Shown piece after piece: positions 24,816-34,443 of a stretch of DNA of 64,000 nucleotides. The notes under the pieces were generated by a model. It was given only the letters and a program-made list of their open reading frames with translations, was not told the DNA's origin and searched no databases. A program made the translations under genes and the position numbers. The stretch's first letter is position 1; each line of letters starts with the position of its first letter. This stretch comes from Marinobacter sp. F3R08 (lineage in GTDB: Bacteria > Pseudomonadota > Gammaproteobacteria > Pseudomonadales > Oleiphilaceae): NCBI RefSeq assembly GCF_018860425.1, contig NZ_JAHKPI010000014.1, positions 248,001-312,000 of the forward strand, read 5' to 3'.

Positions 24816-25541
24816 TTGCTCTCGCACGAGTTCGTAAGTGCACATGTTGACTGCCGATGCCAGGTTCAGGGATTCGATCTGGCCCCCGCCCTGAATGGTG
24901 TAGGGCATTGCCTGGAGTTCGACGAGTGCGTCTTTTGGCACACCCCTCGCTTCATTGCCGAACAGGTAGCAGTCGTGCTGCCGGAAAGTATCCGTTGCCA
25001 GTGAAGCGCCGTGGAGATCGAGGCAGGCGAGGCTCTGATATCGGGTTTTCAGGCTTGTGAGAGCAACGTCGGTTTCCAGGGGCACATGAAAGAGTGCTCC
25101 CATACTGGCGCGCACCACTTTCGGGTTGTAAGGGTCCACACTGCCCGGACTCATCAGACACCGGAAACCGCCAAACCAGGCGAGGGTGCGTAGTATCGTG
25201 CCCAGATTGCCCGGATCCTGGACCTCGTGCAGGTAAATGGCTTTTTCGCCGGATTCCGGTTCAGGCAGACGATCCGGCATGGGCACGATCGCAAGAATAC
25301 CCTGAGGCGTGCGGGTATCGGCAAGTTGGGCCATCTGGCGCTCGTTGATGACGTGAGTCCTGAACGGACTCTGCCAGTGCTCATAGGTGCCGGTGACATA
25401 CAGCTCTGCTGCTGCCAGGGCTGGTTGCTGCGTGGCCGCCTTCTGCAGTTCCAGCACCAGATGCTCGCCTTCCACGAGGTAATGACCAAGCGACTGCCGG
25501 TATTTTTTCTGGTGCAGTTTTTTAATGTCGGCCAGATTCAA
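24813..25541 (-). CDS. SpoU/TrmH-family RNA 2'-O-methyltransferase
   Basis: A 242-residue SPOUT methyltransferase. All three SpoU motifs are visible: motif 1 DPGNLGTILRT (about 109-119), motif 2 FGNEARGVP (about 193-201) and motif 3 IESLNLASAVNMCTYE near the C-terminus. An N-terminal substrate-binding domain (YLVEGEHLVLEL) is present. It methylates ribose in rRNA or tRNA; the target nucleotide cannot be read from sequence. The start is TTG at 25541, chosen because GGGAG precedes it at 8 nt and the family N-terminus aligns there. Confidence 0.87.
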   Translation of the reverse strand: MNLADIKKLHQKKYRQSLGHYLVEGEHLVLELQKAATQQPALAAAELYVTGTYEHWQSPFRTHVINERQMAQLADTRTPQGILAIVPMPDRLPEPESGEKAIYLHEVQDPGNLGTILRTLAWFGGFRCLMSPGSVDPYNPKVVRASMGALFHVPLETDVALTSLKTRYQSLACLDLHGASLATDTFRQHDCYLFGNEARGVPKDALVELQAMPYTIQGGGQIESLNLASAVNMCTYELVREQ

Positions 25542-25696
25542 AGGGGTGCTCTCCCGGAGAGTGGGCGTTGTCGGATGTACAGGAATCGCAGCATGCTGCT
25601 GAATTGTACGTGTGCCAGCCCGGGTTGTCAGGGTTTTGCCGCAGACAGATGCGACACGTACAATTGGCGGCTGATGTTTCCGTTTGAAGAGATCCT

Positions 25697-26317
25697 ATGG
25701 CCCGATCCAAAAGCAGTAACCGCTGGCTTGAAGAACATGTGAACGACCCCTTCGTGAAACAGGCGCAGGTGGACGGCTACCGTTCGCGGGCCAGTTACAA
25801 GCTTCTTGAAATCAACAAAAAGGATCGGCTGATTCACCCCAACATGGTGGTTGTGGATCTTGGCTCGGCGCCGGGAGGCTGGTCGCAGGTGGCGGCAAAA
25901 CTGGTGGGCCACAAGGGCCGTGTTATTGCTTCAGATATCCTCCCGATGGACGCCATTGCCGGTGTGGACTTCATTCAGGGGGACTTCACCGAGAACGAGG
26001 TGTTCGAGTCGATCATGGCAACCCTGGGCGATGACCCGGTGGACGTGGTGATTTCCGATATGGCGCCGAACATCAGTGGTGTGACCGTTGCCGATCAGGC
26101 CTCCTCCATGTATCTGGTGGAGCTGGCCCTGGATATGGCAAACCAGGTGCTCAAGCCCAAAGGCAGTTTCCTTGCCAAGGTGTTTCAGGGTGAAGGGTAC
26201 GACGAATACCTGAAATCGGTACGCGCCGTGTTCGACAAGGTCGTGGTGCGCAAGCCCGACTCATCCCGGGCCCGCTCCCGGGAAGTCTATATCCTTGGCA
26301 AGGGCTTCAAGGGCTGA
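25697..26317 (+). CDS. rlmE: 23S rRNA U2552 2'-O-methyltransferase
   Basis: A 206-residue RlmE (FtsJ/RrmJ) enzyme that methylates U2552 of 23S rRNA in the 50S subunit using SAM. The N-terminus [18 protein letters not shown] is diagnostic, followed by the SAM-binding [12 protein letters not shown] (about 53-64), the catalytic Asp in ISDMAPN (about 119-125) and the catalytic Lys in FLAKVFQG. E. coli rlmE is followed by ftsH; here it meets a convergent histone-deacetylase-like gene with an 11-bp overlap. Confidence 0.95.
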   Translation: MARSKSSNRWLEEHVNDPFVKQAQVDGYRSRASYKLLEINKKDRLIHPNMVVVDLGSAPGGWSQVAAKLVGHKGRVIASDILPMDAIAGVDFIQGDFTENEVFESIMATLGDDPVDVVISDMAPNISGVTVADQASSMYLVELALDMANQVLKPKGSFLAKVFQGEGYDEYLKSVRAVFDKVVVRKPDSSRARSREVYILGKGFKG

Positions 26318-27353
26318 GGCAGCCCGCAGCCCGGTCGAAGCCCTGCATCACATTCACGGCATTGACGCCGATGGCATCGACATCGTATCCGCCCTCCATG
26401 GTAAACACGGTCGGCAGGCCAAGCCCGGCCAGTCGCTGGCCCAGGCTCAGGTAATCGCCGGAGGTCAGCTTGAAGAAGGAAATCGGGTCCTCTTCGAAGG
26501 TGTCGACACCCAGGGCGACCACCAGGGCGTCCGGCTGGAATGCCTGAATCCGCTGGCAGGCCTTTTCCAGTCCCTGACTCCATACACTGTAGGGTGTGTC
26601 TGGCGGATACACGATGTTCAGGTTAGAGCCCTCGCCGGCGCCCTCGCCAGTCTCGTCTTCAAAACCCAGAAAATGGGGAAATACCAGGTCCGGATCGCCG
26701 TGCAGGCTGATGGTCAGCACGTCACTGCGCTGGTAGAAGATCGCCTGGGTGCCGTTGCCATGATGGAAATCCACATCCAGTACCGCGACCCTGCCATAGC
26801 CCTGATCCCGGAAAGCCTGCGCTACGATGGCCGCATTGTTTAAAAAGCAGTAACCGCCGAACAGATCGGCATGAGCGTGGTGTCCGGGCGGGCGGCACAG
26901 GGCAAAGGCAGCGCGTTCGCCACCGGCCACCAGTTTCTGGGCGGTAAGAGCCACATTGGCTGATGCCCGGGCCGCCTCCCAGGTGCCTTCCGAGATGGAT
27001 GTTTCCGCCGCAAAGCTGAAGTAGCCGAGCCTGCCGTCGATGTCTTTCGGCAGCCGGTGACGCATGCCGCGGCCGGCCCAGACTGCCGGAATGGCTTCGC
27101 CGGGCTTACCGGCAGCCAGCCAATCCTCCCAGCAGGTTTCCAGAAACTCGACGTAATCGGCCGTGTGTACCCGTTTGACCGGACCAAGACCAAACTCTTC
27201 CGGCGCCAGAATCTCTCCAAGCGCCTGGTCCTTCACACGGGCCAGAATGGTTTCGGCTCGCGAAGGCTTTTCGTGAGGTTCAATCAGCAGGCCACCGTCC
27301 AGTTCGGTTCTTACATGCCGGCGGCTGTGCAGCGGAGAGAAAACAGTTTTCAT
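26307..27353 (-). CDS. Histone-deacetylase-like amidohydrolase
   Basis: A 348-residue zinc hydrolase of the HDAC/acetylpolyamine amidohydrolase superfamily. Catalytic and metal residues are visible in [10 protein letters not shown] (tandem His), [11 protein letters not shown] (zinc Asp and His), GVDTFEEDP (second Asp) and the closing [10 protein letters not shown]. It would remove acyl groups from a small amine or lysine; acetylpolyamine is plausible but not proven. ATG 27353 is preceded by GAGGA; an upstream extension to 27416 has no family similarity. Tail-to-tail overlap with rlmE and divergent from the nitronate monooxygenase gene. Confidence 0.88.
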   Translation of the reverse strand: MKTVFSPLHSRRHVRTELDGGLLIEPHEKPSRAETILARVKDQALGEILAPEEFGLGPVKRVHTADYVEFLETCWEDWLAAGKPGEAIPAVWAGRGMRHRLPKDIDGRLGYFSFAAETSISEGTWEAARASANVALTAQKLVAGGERAAFALCRPPGHHAHADLFGGYCFLNNAAIVAQAFRDQGYGRVAVLDVDFHHGNGTQAIFYQRSDVLTISLHGDPDLVFPHFLGFEDETGEGAGEGSNLNIVYPPDTPYSVWSQGLEKACQRIQAFQPDALVVALGVDTFEEDPISFFKLTSGDYLSLGQRLAGLGLPTVFTMEGGYDVDAIGVNAVNVMQGFDRAAGCLSP

Positions 27354-27469
27354 GGTCTCGGGTGGTCCTCGGTGAATGATGACGGTCACGTTGGCACAGG
27401 GCATTTCATGGCTCAACCCCGATAATTGTGGCAGGCTAAGGCCTTTTTCGGGGAGAGGGGATTACCGCT

Positions 27470-28507
27470 ATGGCGTTGCAGGATGTACTGGGTATCGAGT
27501 GGCCGATCATTCAGGCCCCCATGGCTGGTGTGCAGGACAGCAGGCTTGCTCTGGCGGTATCGAACGCCGGCGGTCTGGGGTCCTTGCCCTGCGCCATGCT
27601 GAGCCCCGAGGCCCTCAGATCAGAGCTGGAGACCCTTCGGGCGGGTACAGGAAAGCCCTTTAACGTCAATTTTTTTGCCCATACTCCGCCGGTGCCAGAC
27701 AACGCACGGGAACAACGGTGGCGTGAGGCCTTGTCGCCTTATTATCGGGAGTTCGGCATCGACCCCCACGCCATTCCGGCCGGCGGCGGCCGTACCCCGT
27801 TCAACGAGGAAACCGCCGCTCTGGTGGAGGCCTTTCGACCGCAGGTGGTGAGCTTTCATTTCGGACTGCCGGCACCAGCCCTGCTGCAAAGGGTCAAGGC
27901 GGCTGGCGCAAGGGTATTGTCTACCGCAACCACCGTTGAAGAGGCGCTCTGGCTGGAACAGAACGGGGCAGATGCCATCATTGCCCAGGGCCTGGAGGCC
28001 GGTGGCCATCGCGGTATCTTTCTGACCCGTGACCTGTCCACACAGCTGGGCACCTTTGCCCTGGTCCCCCAGGTGGCAGGCGCAGTAAAGATTCCGGTGA
28101 TCGCCGCCGGGGGGATTGCCGATGTCGGTGGTATCCGAGCGGCCATGGAGCTGGGCGCAGCCGGTGTTCAGCTCGGGACCGCTTTTCTGCTGTGTCCGGA
28201 GGCTACCACCCGGGCTGTTCACCGGGAGGCGCTGAAAGGCCCGCAAGCCCGCCACACGGCCATCACCAACCTGTTCTCCGGCGGTCCGGCGCGAAGCATT
28301 ATGAACCGGGTGATGCGGGAGCTGGGCCCTGTTGCTGAGGTGGCACCTGAATTTCCGCTGGCAACTTCGGCCATCGCTCCGCTTCGGGCGGCGGCAGAAG
28401 CGAGAGATTCCGGCGATTTCAGCCCGCTGTGGTCGGGGCAGAACGCCAGCGGCTGTCAGGAGATTCCCGCCGGGCAACTGATCCGGCAGCTTGTCGAGCA
28501 GTTATGA
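27470..28507 (+). CDS. Nitronate monooxygenase (2-nitropropane dioxygenase family)
   Basis: A 345-residue FMN TIM-barrel protein. The N-terminus IEWPIIQAPMAGV, the central GLEAGGHRG with the catalytic His (about residue 181), and VIAAGGIADVGG followed by AAGVQLGTAFL place it in class I nitronate monooxygenases. These detoxify propionate 3-nitronate and other alkyl nitronates. The stop overlaps the ATG of the following gene (ATGA), indicating translational coupling. Confidence 0.9.
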   Translation: MALQDVLGIEWPIIQAPMAGVQDSRLALAVSNAGGLGSLPCAMLSPEALRSELETLRAGTGKPFNVNFFAHTPPVPDNAREQRWREALSPYYREFGIDPHAIPAGGGRTPFNEETAALVEAFRPQVVSFHFGLPAPALLQRVKAAGARVLSTATTVEEALWLEQNGADAIIAQGLEAGGHRGIFLTRDLSTQLGTFALVPQVAGAVKIPVIAAGGIADVGGIRAAMELGAAGVQLGTAFLLCPEATTRAVHREALKGPQARHTAITNLFSGGPARSIMNRVMRELGPVAEVAPEFPLATSAIAPLRAAAEARDSGDFSPLWSGQNASGCQEIPAGQLIRQLVEQL

Positions 28508-29052
28508 CCGATCTGATCGCGGAACTGTCTCTGGCACAGGGCCTGGGCCAGCTTTGCGGTCTGGTTGCCCTCGGTTTCTGTATTGCCGGCTTTTCCAACC
28601 GGAACGATGACCGGCTGATGGTGTTGCTGATCTCGGCCAATGTTGCTTTCGCCCTGATGTTTGCGTTGTTCGAGAGCTGGACGGCATCGGCGCTGACGGT
28701 TCTGGTCATCGTACGCATTACCCTTGCCCGCAAGTACCAGGGTAACTGGTCTATTATGCTGGGCATGCTGGCGGTGAACCTGCTGGTAGCCTGGGTTACC
28801 TGGAAGTCGGTCACGGATGTCTTTCCACTGGCCGCGGCCGTCTTCGGCACCGTCGGCATGTTCATGCTCCGGGGCATTCCTCTGCGGATCATCCTGGGGC
28901 TGGCCGCCCTGGCCTGGATGCTCAATAACATTGTTATTGGTTCGGTGGGCGGGACGCTGGCAGAGGGGATGGTTCTCGTTACCAACGTCATTACCATCAT
29001 CCGTCTGTACCGATTGCAGCGAAAGTATCCGGATGTCAAAGCACACCACTGA
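28504..29052 (+). CDS. YgjV-like inner-membrane protein
   Basis: A 182-residue hydrophobic protein with about five to six membrane helices and the pattern of the YgjV inner-membrane family, function unknown (QLCGLVALGFCIAGF near the start, LRGIPLRIILGLAALAWM in the middle). ATG 28504 overlaps the stop of the nitronate monooxygenase gene by 4 nt, so it is probably co-translated. A longer in-frame start at 28429 lies inside the previous gene and was rejected. Confidence 0.8.
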   Translation: MTDLIAELSLAQGLGQLCGLVALGFCIAGFSNRNDDRLMVLLISANVAFALMFALFESWTASALTVLVIVRITLARKYQGNWSIMLGMLAVNLLVAWVTWKSVTDVFPLAAAVFGTVGMFMLRGIPLRIILGLAALAWMLNNIVIGSVGGTLAEGMVLVTNVITIIRLYRLQRKYPDVKAHH

Positions 29053-29168
29053 CTCAAACAACGGTGACCGGGATCACTTTGGCCAATTTCCGCACCGGGC
29101 CGCCTGAGCTATCTTGATTCCTGGCCATTAATTATAAAAAAACGGATTTGAATCCGAGAGGGCAGGCA

Positions 29169-30695
29169 GTGAGTAACCAGCATTTCGATGTTCTGATCAT
29201 CGGCGCCGGCGTTTCCGGTATCGGCATGGCATGTCATCTCAAGCGTGAGTGCCCCGGCAAGTCGTTTGCCATCCTTGAGCGCCGACAGTCCCTGGGCGGC
29301 ACCTGGGATCTGTTCCGGTATCCGGGTATCCGTTCGGATTCCGACATGTTCACCTTCGGCTACCACTTTCGGCCGTGGACGGGCGCCAAGGTGCTGGCGG
29401 ACGGCGCGTCCATCAAACACTATCTGGCGGACACGGCGAGCGAGCATGATGTCGCGCGGCATATCCGCTTCGGGCTGGCGGTGAAAACAGCGGACTGGTC
29501 CGGGTTGGACAAATGCTGGAAGCTTACCGCCCTTAATGAAGCGACGGGTGATACGGAACACTACACCGCACGCTTTCTGGTCGGCTGTACCGGGTACTAC
29601 AACTATGATCAGGGCTATAAGCCGGACTTTCCCGGAGAGTGCGGTTTCCGAGGCCGGATAGTCCACCCGCAGCACTGGCCTGAAGATCTGGACTACGCGG
29701 GTAAAAGGGTGGTGGTGATTGGCAGCGGTGCTACCGCCATTACCCTGGTGCCGACCATGGCGGAGAGGGCCGGGCATGTGACCATGTTGCAGCGCTCACC
29801 CACCTATCTGATGCCGTTGCCGTCCATCGACAAGATTACCCTGGCCCTGCAGAACGTTCTGTCGGAGAAGGCTGCCTACCGGTTTACCCGGGCCAGGAAT
29901 ATTTCCATTTCCCGTTTTCTTTACCAGTGTTCCCGAAAGTGCCCGAAGCTCATGCGCTGGCTTTTCCTTCGAATAATCAAGCGACAGGTAGCGAGCAGCG
30001 CTGACATGCGGCATTTCACTCCGGACTACAATCCCTGGGACCAGCGTCTGTGTGTCGTGAAGGACGGCGATCTTTTTCAGGCCATGAAATCGGGCAAGGT
30101 GTCCATTGCCACCGATCATATAGACCGTTTTACCGAACACGGAATCCGCCTGAAATCCGGTCAGGAGCTGACAGCGGATATCATTGTTCCGGCCACCGGT
30201 CTCGACATCCAGATGTTCGGAGGTATCCGGCCGACGGTGGACGGTCAGGAGGTGGTGATGAAAGACAAGATCATCTACAAGAATGTGATGGTGGAGGGCA
30301 TCCCCAATGCGGGCATGATCTTCGGGTACACCAACATTTCCTGGACCCTGAAAGTGGATATAGCCGCCGAGTATCTGTGCCGGTTGCTGAACCTGATGGA
30401 CAGGCGGGGCTACCGAACTGTGTTGGCCCGGGACACCGATAACAGTCGCGGCAATGATACCGTTCTCGGTTCTCTCAACGCCGGTTATATACGCCGCGCG
30501 GCGGATCGCCTGCCCCGCCAGGGTACTCACGGGCCCTGGAAATCGTCGCAAAACTACCTGGAGGATGTGAAAATCCTGCGCTTTGAGCCGATTGAAGATG
30601 GCTACCTGGCATTTGACGGGAAACGGAAGCACGCGAGTCGCAGAGAATCCGACGGATTCCTGCGGCCTCTGCGCTCAGCCCTGTTCGGGACCTGA
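29169..30695 (+). CDS. Type I Baeyer-Villiger monooxygenase
   Basis: A 508-residue FAD/NADPH monooxygenase that inserts oxygen into ketones, giving esters or lactones. The first Rossmann motif is LIIGAGVSGIG (about 10-20) and the second VVVIGSGATAITL. Between them FRGRIVHPQHWP matches the F-x-G-x3-H-x3-W-P fingerprint of type I BVMOs at every fixed position. I chose GTG 29169, which has GAGAGGG upstream; a TTG at 29148 has poor spacing. Its 3' end abuts the convergent mltF gene with no gap. Substrate unknown; related enzymes act on alkyl or cyclic ketones. Confidence 0.88.
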   Translation: MSNQHFDVLIIGAGVSGIGMACHLKRECPGKSFAILERRQSLGGTWDLFRYPGIRSDSDMFTFGYHFRPWTGAKVLADGASIKHYLADTASEHDVARHIRFGLAVKTADWSGLDKCWKLTALNEATGDTEHYTARFLVGCTGYYNYDQGYKPDFPGECGFRGRIVHPQHWPEDLDYAGKRVVVIGSGATAITLVPTMAERAGHVTMLQRSPTYLMPLPSIDKITLALQNVLSEKAAYRFTRARNISISRFLYQCSRKCPKLMRWLFLRIIKRQVASSADMRHFTPDYNPWDQRLCVVKDGDLFQAMKSGKVSIATDHIDRFTEHGIRLKSGQELTADIIVPATGLDIQMFGGIRPTVDGQEVVMKDKIIYKNVMVEGIPNAGMIFGYTNISWTLKVDIAAEYLCRLLNLMDRRGYRTVLARDTDNSRGNDTVLGSLNAGYIRRAADRLPRQGTHGPWKSSQNYLEDVKILRFEPIEDGYLAFDGKRKHASRRESDGFLRPLRSALFGT

Positions 30696-32063
30696 TTATT
30701 CAAAGGCAGAACGTATCACGTCCCGGTAGTTGCGGATTCGCTGCACATAATGCACGGGCTCATAGCCACGGGCGTATCCATAACGGGTACTGGGGTAGTA
30801 TCGCTTGTCGGCCTTGAGGGGTAACACCTCGGTCATTTCCTGCCAGGAATCCGGATTTTTGTTCAGTGTCCGTGCCAGTTCCCGGGCATCCAGCAGGTGG
30901 CCCCGGCCAATATTGTAGCTGGCCAGAGCCAGAAAGGTACGGTCTGGTTCCGGAATGGTCTCCGGCAGTCGGCGGTGCCGGTCGGCGAGGTAACGCGCGC
31001 CGCCATCAATGGCGGCCTCGGGGTCCAGCCGGTTGGTCACGCCCAGGGATGTTGCTGTGCGTTGGGTCAGCATCATGATGCCGCGAACACCGGTGGGTGA
31101 CTTCGCTTTGGGGTCCCAGTGGGATTCCTGGTACGCCAGTGCCGCCAGCAGATCCGCAGGCATACCCGTTTTGGCTTCGGCGGCCCGGAACGTATCAATG
31201 AACAGAGGCAACCGGTTCGCTATCCGGCGGTTCAAAGCCCGCAGATCCACGAAATCGAAATCGCCGATGTAGGAATAATAGCGATTCTCCATCAAGCCAA
31301 TGGCTTCATCGCCTTCTACGCTGTTCATCCATTCATGGGCGTCGTCTCCCAGAGCCTGCAGGTTCCTGGGCAGGTACCAGCCCAGGTTCCTGCCATCCGT
31401 CAGGGTCATGGCAACCTCCAGATGCGGGAAGTGCCTGCGCATTACCTGAACAATGTTGGAGTCGGCGACGGTACAGCCGACGCTCCGGTCGGCAACCGCC
31501 GAGAGAATGATTTCTGTGGTGCGCTCTTTGTCTTCCTTGAATTGAATGCCCGGGTGTTGGTCGGCCAGGTTGTTCAGGGTCTCGACGTAACTGGAACTTG
31601 CCGTGACAACAATATCCGTTCCGGGGATGTCCTCGGGTTTCCGCGGCATCGGGCGGGAATCCCGGTGACACACCAGTTGTTCCGTGATTTCAGTGTGGGC
31701 AGGGCCTCGGGCGAACCGTTCATCCCGGGAAGCGAGGTGTGTCAGTCCCGCTGCGGCGAGGTGGGTGGTGCCCGACTCCAGCTCCGCCAGCACATCACGG
31801 GTAGACTCGAGCATGGTCCATTCCACCTGCCAGCCCCGGTGCTCTGCGTAGGCGCTGATCAGTGCGTGCTCGGGACCGATCGGGTTTTCGTGTCGGTCCA
31901 GATAATAGGTCGTGGAGCCATTTCGGGTAGCAACTTTCAGGACGCCCGTTTCAGAGGGTGGTTTCAGAACCGTCGTCTCTTCTTGTTTGGAGGCGCTCTC
32001 ACTGCAACCCATCAATAACAGTGGCAGTATCAGGAGGCCACCGGCGAACTTCCCCTGGGGCAT
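30696..32063 (-). CDS. mltF: Membrane-bound lytic murein transglycosylase F
   Basis: A 455-residue lipoprotein that cleaves peptidoglycan with 1,6-anhydro product formation. ATG 32063 (AAGG upstream) gives a compact signal peptide with lipobox LLLMGC; the in-frame ATG at 32093 lacks an RBS. Residues about 35-260 form a periplasmic solute-binding-like domain (LKVATRNGSTTYYLD) and about 290-440 the lytic transglycosylase domain, with the catalytic Glu in LAYQESHWDPKAKS and GIMMLTQRTA, and the SYNIGRGHLLDA motif. Anchored to the outer membrane. Confidence 0.93.
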   Translation of the reverse strand: MPQGKFAGGLLILPLLLMGCSESASKQEETTVLKPPSETGVLKVATRNGSTTYYLDRHENPIGPEHALISAYAEHRGWQVEWTMLESTRDVLAELESGTTHLAAAGLTHLASRDERFARGPAHTEITEQLVCHRDSRPMPRKPEDIPGTDIVVTASSSYVETLNNLADQHPGIQFKEDKERTTEIILSAVADRSVGCTVADSNIVQVMRRHFPHLEVAMTLTDGRNLGWYLPRNLQALGDDAHEWMNSVEGDEAIGLMENRYYSYIGDFDFVDLRALNRRIANRLPLFIDTFRAAEAKTGMPADLLAALAYQESHWDPKAKSPTGVRGIMMLTQRTATSLGVTNRLDPEAAIDGGARYLADRHRRLPETIPEPDRTFLALASYNIGRGHLLDARELARTLNKNPDSWQEMTEVLPLKADKRYYPSTRYGYARGYEPVHYVQRIRNYRDVIRSAFE

Positions 32064-32207
32064 GGTGAAACCTTGTCTTTTTGAATGTGACATCTACGTA
32101 TTACCATGTGCTCATCATTAACTCTACTCCTTGATTTTGAGATCGGATCCATGGCTTGCTGTGCATTGGTCTGATTTTTAGTGTGCCAATTTTCAGGGAG
32201 AGGGTGT

Positions 32208-32663
32208 ATGAAAGCGTTGAAGATTCTTGCGGTGCCGCTGCTGGCTATGGCCGTTAGCGGTATGGCCCAGGCTGCAGAGGGCCTGATTACCGTGAAGAGC
32301 AATCACAGTGTTGCCGCGACCGCTGACAAACTTGAGGCGGTTCTGAGTGACAAAGGCATGAAGATCATGAACCGTATCAATCACGCTGAGGGTGCAGCTG
32401 CGGCTGGTCTGGTACTGAGGCCAACCGAGCTGGTGATTTTTGGCAACCCGAAGGTTGGCACGCCGCTTATGCAATGCGCCCAGAGCGTCGCCATTGATTT
32501 ACCCCAGAAAGCCCTGATCTGGGAAGACGCCAACGGCGATGTCTGGCTGGGGTACAACGACCCACAGTACCTGAAAAGCCGCCACGGCATTGAAGGTTGT
32601 GATGAGGTGCTGAACAAAGTCAGTGGTGCGCTCGGCAATTTTGCCAAAGCAGCGACCCGATAG
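32208..32663 (+). CDS. Exported DUF302 protein
   Basis: A 151-residue DUF302-family protein with a clear Sec signal peptide cut after GMAQA, so it is periplasmic. The mature domain shows the family core: a helix, FGNPKVGTPLM, then LPQKALIWEDANGDVWLGYNDP. The family has no established function. ATG 32208 follows GGGAGAGGG; the upstream in-frame start at 32181 has no signal sequence. Divergent from mltF. Confidence 0.85.
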   Translation: MKALKILAVPLLAMAVSGMAQAAEGLITVKSNHSVAATADKLEAVLSDKGMKIMNRINHAEGAAAAGLVLRPTELVIFGNPKVGTPLMQCAQSVAIDLPQKALIWEDANGDVWLGYNDPQYLKSRHGIEGCDEVLNKVSGALGNFAKAATR

Positions 32664-32976
32664 AGTGGCAGAAGCGGGAACTCGGCGCGGCGTTGCGTTT
32701 CCGGCACTTGCCCGCCGGGTTCCTTCGGATGCTTATTATAATCACCTATGGCTAATTGCCCGGGCCTCTGTTACTGTGCCCGCATCCTGCCTCTAGGGAT
32801 TCCGCAGTTTAAGGCTATATGCCCGTGCGACCTTTCCATACGACCTGTCAGAGGACGTCACCCCGATAACGGCGCGTGACCGTAGTCGTCTTTTATTCCA
32901 TGAATGTTCATGGCATCTGCCCGCATTCACCGAGAACGGTGTTCGTGGAGGCAGAATAATCAAGAGTTGATCTTAT
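32664..32976 (+). promoter_or_regulatory. Long leader region of rhlE
   Basis: A 313-bp gap without a gene. A perfect -10 hexamer TATAAT lies at 32737-32742; no -35 at 16-18 bp was found (TTGCCC at 32708 is 23 bp away). If used it gives a 5' leader of about 230 nt, a length common for cold-regulated DEAD-box helicase mRNAs. The leader contains small inverted repeats such as ATGAATGTTCAT (32900-32911). No riboswitch family was recognised. Confidence 0.4.
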
Positions 32977-34299
32977 ATGAGTTTTTCTTCACTCGGATTG
33001 TCCGAGCAGCTGGTCCGTGCAACGTCTGACCAGGGTTACGAAACCCCATCTCCTATTCAGGCCCAGGCCATTCCCGCCGTGCTTTCTGGCAGGGATGTCA
33101 TGGCTGCGGCCCAGACCGGTACCGGCAAAACGGCCGGCTTTACCCTGCCTTTGCTGCAGCGCCTGGGTGAAAACCCGCGTACCGGCAAAGGCCCCCGCGC
33201 TCTGATCCTGACGCCTACCCGCGAACTGGCGGCGCAGGTTCACGACAGCGTGAATCTCTATAGCAAATACATTCCTACCAAGGCCGCAGTGGTCTTCGGT
33301 GGCGTAAAAATCAATCCACAGATGATGAAGCTCCGCAAGGGCCTGGATGTGCTGGTGGCAACACCCGGTCGTCTGATGGACCTGTATCAGCAGAACGCTG
33401 TGCGCTTCAACGAAGTGGAAATTCTGGTGCTCGACGAAGCCGACCGCATGCTGGACATGGGCTTTATCCGCGACATCCGCAAGATTCTTGCGCTGTTGCC
33501 GGCCAAACGCCAGAACCTGCTGTTCTCTGCCACCTTCTCCAGCGAGATCCGGACACTGGCCGAAGGCCTGCTGGATAATCCGGTTCAGGTGGAGGTTGCT
33601 ACCCGTAACACCACAGCCGAGAAGGTAAAGCAGTCTGTCTACCCGGTGGATCAGAGCCAGAAAACAGCGCTGCTGAGCAAGCTGGTGCGTGACAACAGCT
33701 GGGAGCAGGTACTGGTCTTTACCCGAACCAAGCACGGGGCCAATCGCCTGACCCAGAAGCTGGAGAAGGACGGCATTACCGCTGCCGCTATTCACGGCAA
33801 CAAGTCACAGGGAGCCCGTACCCGGGCGCTGGCGGAGTTCAAGGCCGGTGACGTACGAGTGCTGGTTGCGACCGACATCGCGGCCCGCGGCCTGGATATC
33901 AAACAGTTGCCACAAGTGGTTAACTTCGAATTGCCCAACGTAGCGGAAGACTATGTGCACCGCATTGGCCGTACCGGTCGTGCCGGTGAGAGCGGTCACG
34001 CCCTGTCACTGGTCAGTGCCGATGAGGGCAAACTGCTTGCCGGTATCGAGCGACTGATCAAGAAGCAGTTGCCGCGCAAGGAAGTGGAGGGCTTTGAGCC
34101 AACCAACAACCTGCCGCTGAAACCCAAGGCCAAGGCGGATCCCAGCCGCGCACGCAACCGTAATGGTAACGGTGGTGGTAATGGTCGTCCGGGTGGTAAA
34201 CCGAAAAGCTTCGGCGCCAGGCCTGGTGGTCGCAGCGGTGGCCGTAGCCAGAATGGCGGTGGTAACCGGGGTAGATCAGGTCAGGGCCAGAGCGCCTGA
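32977..34299 (+). CDS. rhlE: DEAD-box RNA helicase
   Basis: A 440-residue ATP-dependent RNA helicase of the RhlE group. Core motifs run in order: Q motif ([14 protein letters not shown]), motif [10 protein letters not shown], Ia [14 protein letters not shown] ([13 protein letters not shown]), III SATF, then domain 2 with [14 protein letters not shown] and [10 protein letters not shown]. The last ~60 residues are a basic Gly/Arg/Asn-rich tail ([13 protein letters not shown]) that probably binds RNA non-specifically. It has a long untranslated leader and its own strong terminator. Confidence 0.93.
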   Translation: MSFSSLGLSEQLVRATSDQGYETPSPIQAQAIPAVLSGRDVMAAAQTGTGKTAGFTLPLLQRLGENPRTGKGPRALILTPTRELAAQVHDSVNLYSKYIPTKAAVVFGGVKINPQMMKLRKGLDVLVATPGRLMDLYQQNAVRFNEVEILVLDEADRMLDMGFIRDIRKILALLPAKRQNLLFSATFSSEIRTLAEGLLDNPVQVEVATRNTTAEKVKQSVYPVDQSQKTALLSKLVRDNSWEQVLVFTRTKHGANRLTQKLEKDGITAAAIHGNKSQGARTRALAEFKAGDVRVLVATDIAARGLDIKQLPQVVNFELPNVAEDYVHRIGRTGRAGESGHALSLVSADEGKLLAGIERLIKKQLPRKEVEGFEPTNNLPLKPKAKADPSRARNRNGNGGGNGRPGGKPKSFGARPGGRSGGRSQNGGGNRGRSGQGQSA

Positions 34300-34321
34300 C
34301 GGGCGCCCGGCAGTGAAAAAA

Positions 34322-34346
34322 ACGGAGCTTCGGCTCCGTTTTTTTG
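34322..34346 (+). terminator. Terminator of rhlE
   Basis: ACGGAGC (34322-34328) pairs with GCTCCGT (34333-34339) around a TTCG tetraloop, followed by seven T residues. It is also preceded by six A residues. Confidence 0.94.
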
Positions 34347-34358
34347 TTTCAAAGCGGT

Positions 34359-34383
34359 AAAAAAGACGGGGCCGGAGGGCCCC
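34359..34383 (-). terminator. Terminator of ompW
   Basis: On the minus strand GGGGCC and GGCCCC (34378-34383 with 34368-34373) form a 6-bp stem with a 4-nt loop, then GTC and six T residues (34359-34364). It is 60 nt after the ompW stop. Confidence 0.82.
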
Positions 34384-34443
34384 GCACAGGAGAACGCACC
34401 TGGGCCAGCCAACAGACCGTGGCGACTGGCTCAGGTGCGGGGA

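Noticed and set aside
32708..32742. Full sigma-70 promoter of rhlE using TTGCCC as -35
   Set aside because: Spacer of 23 bp is too long; only the -10 match is kept as a tentative feature.
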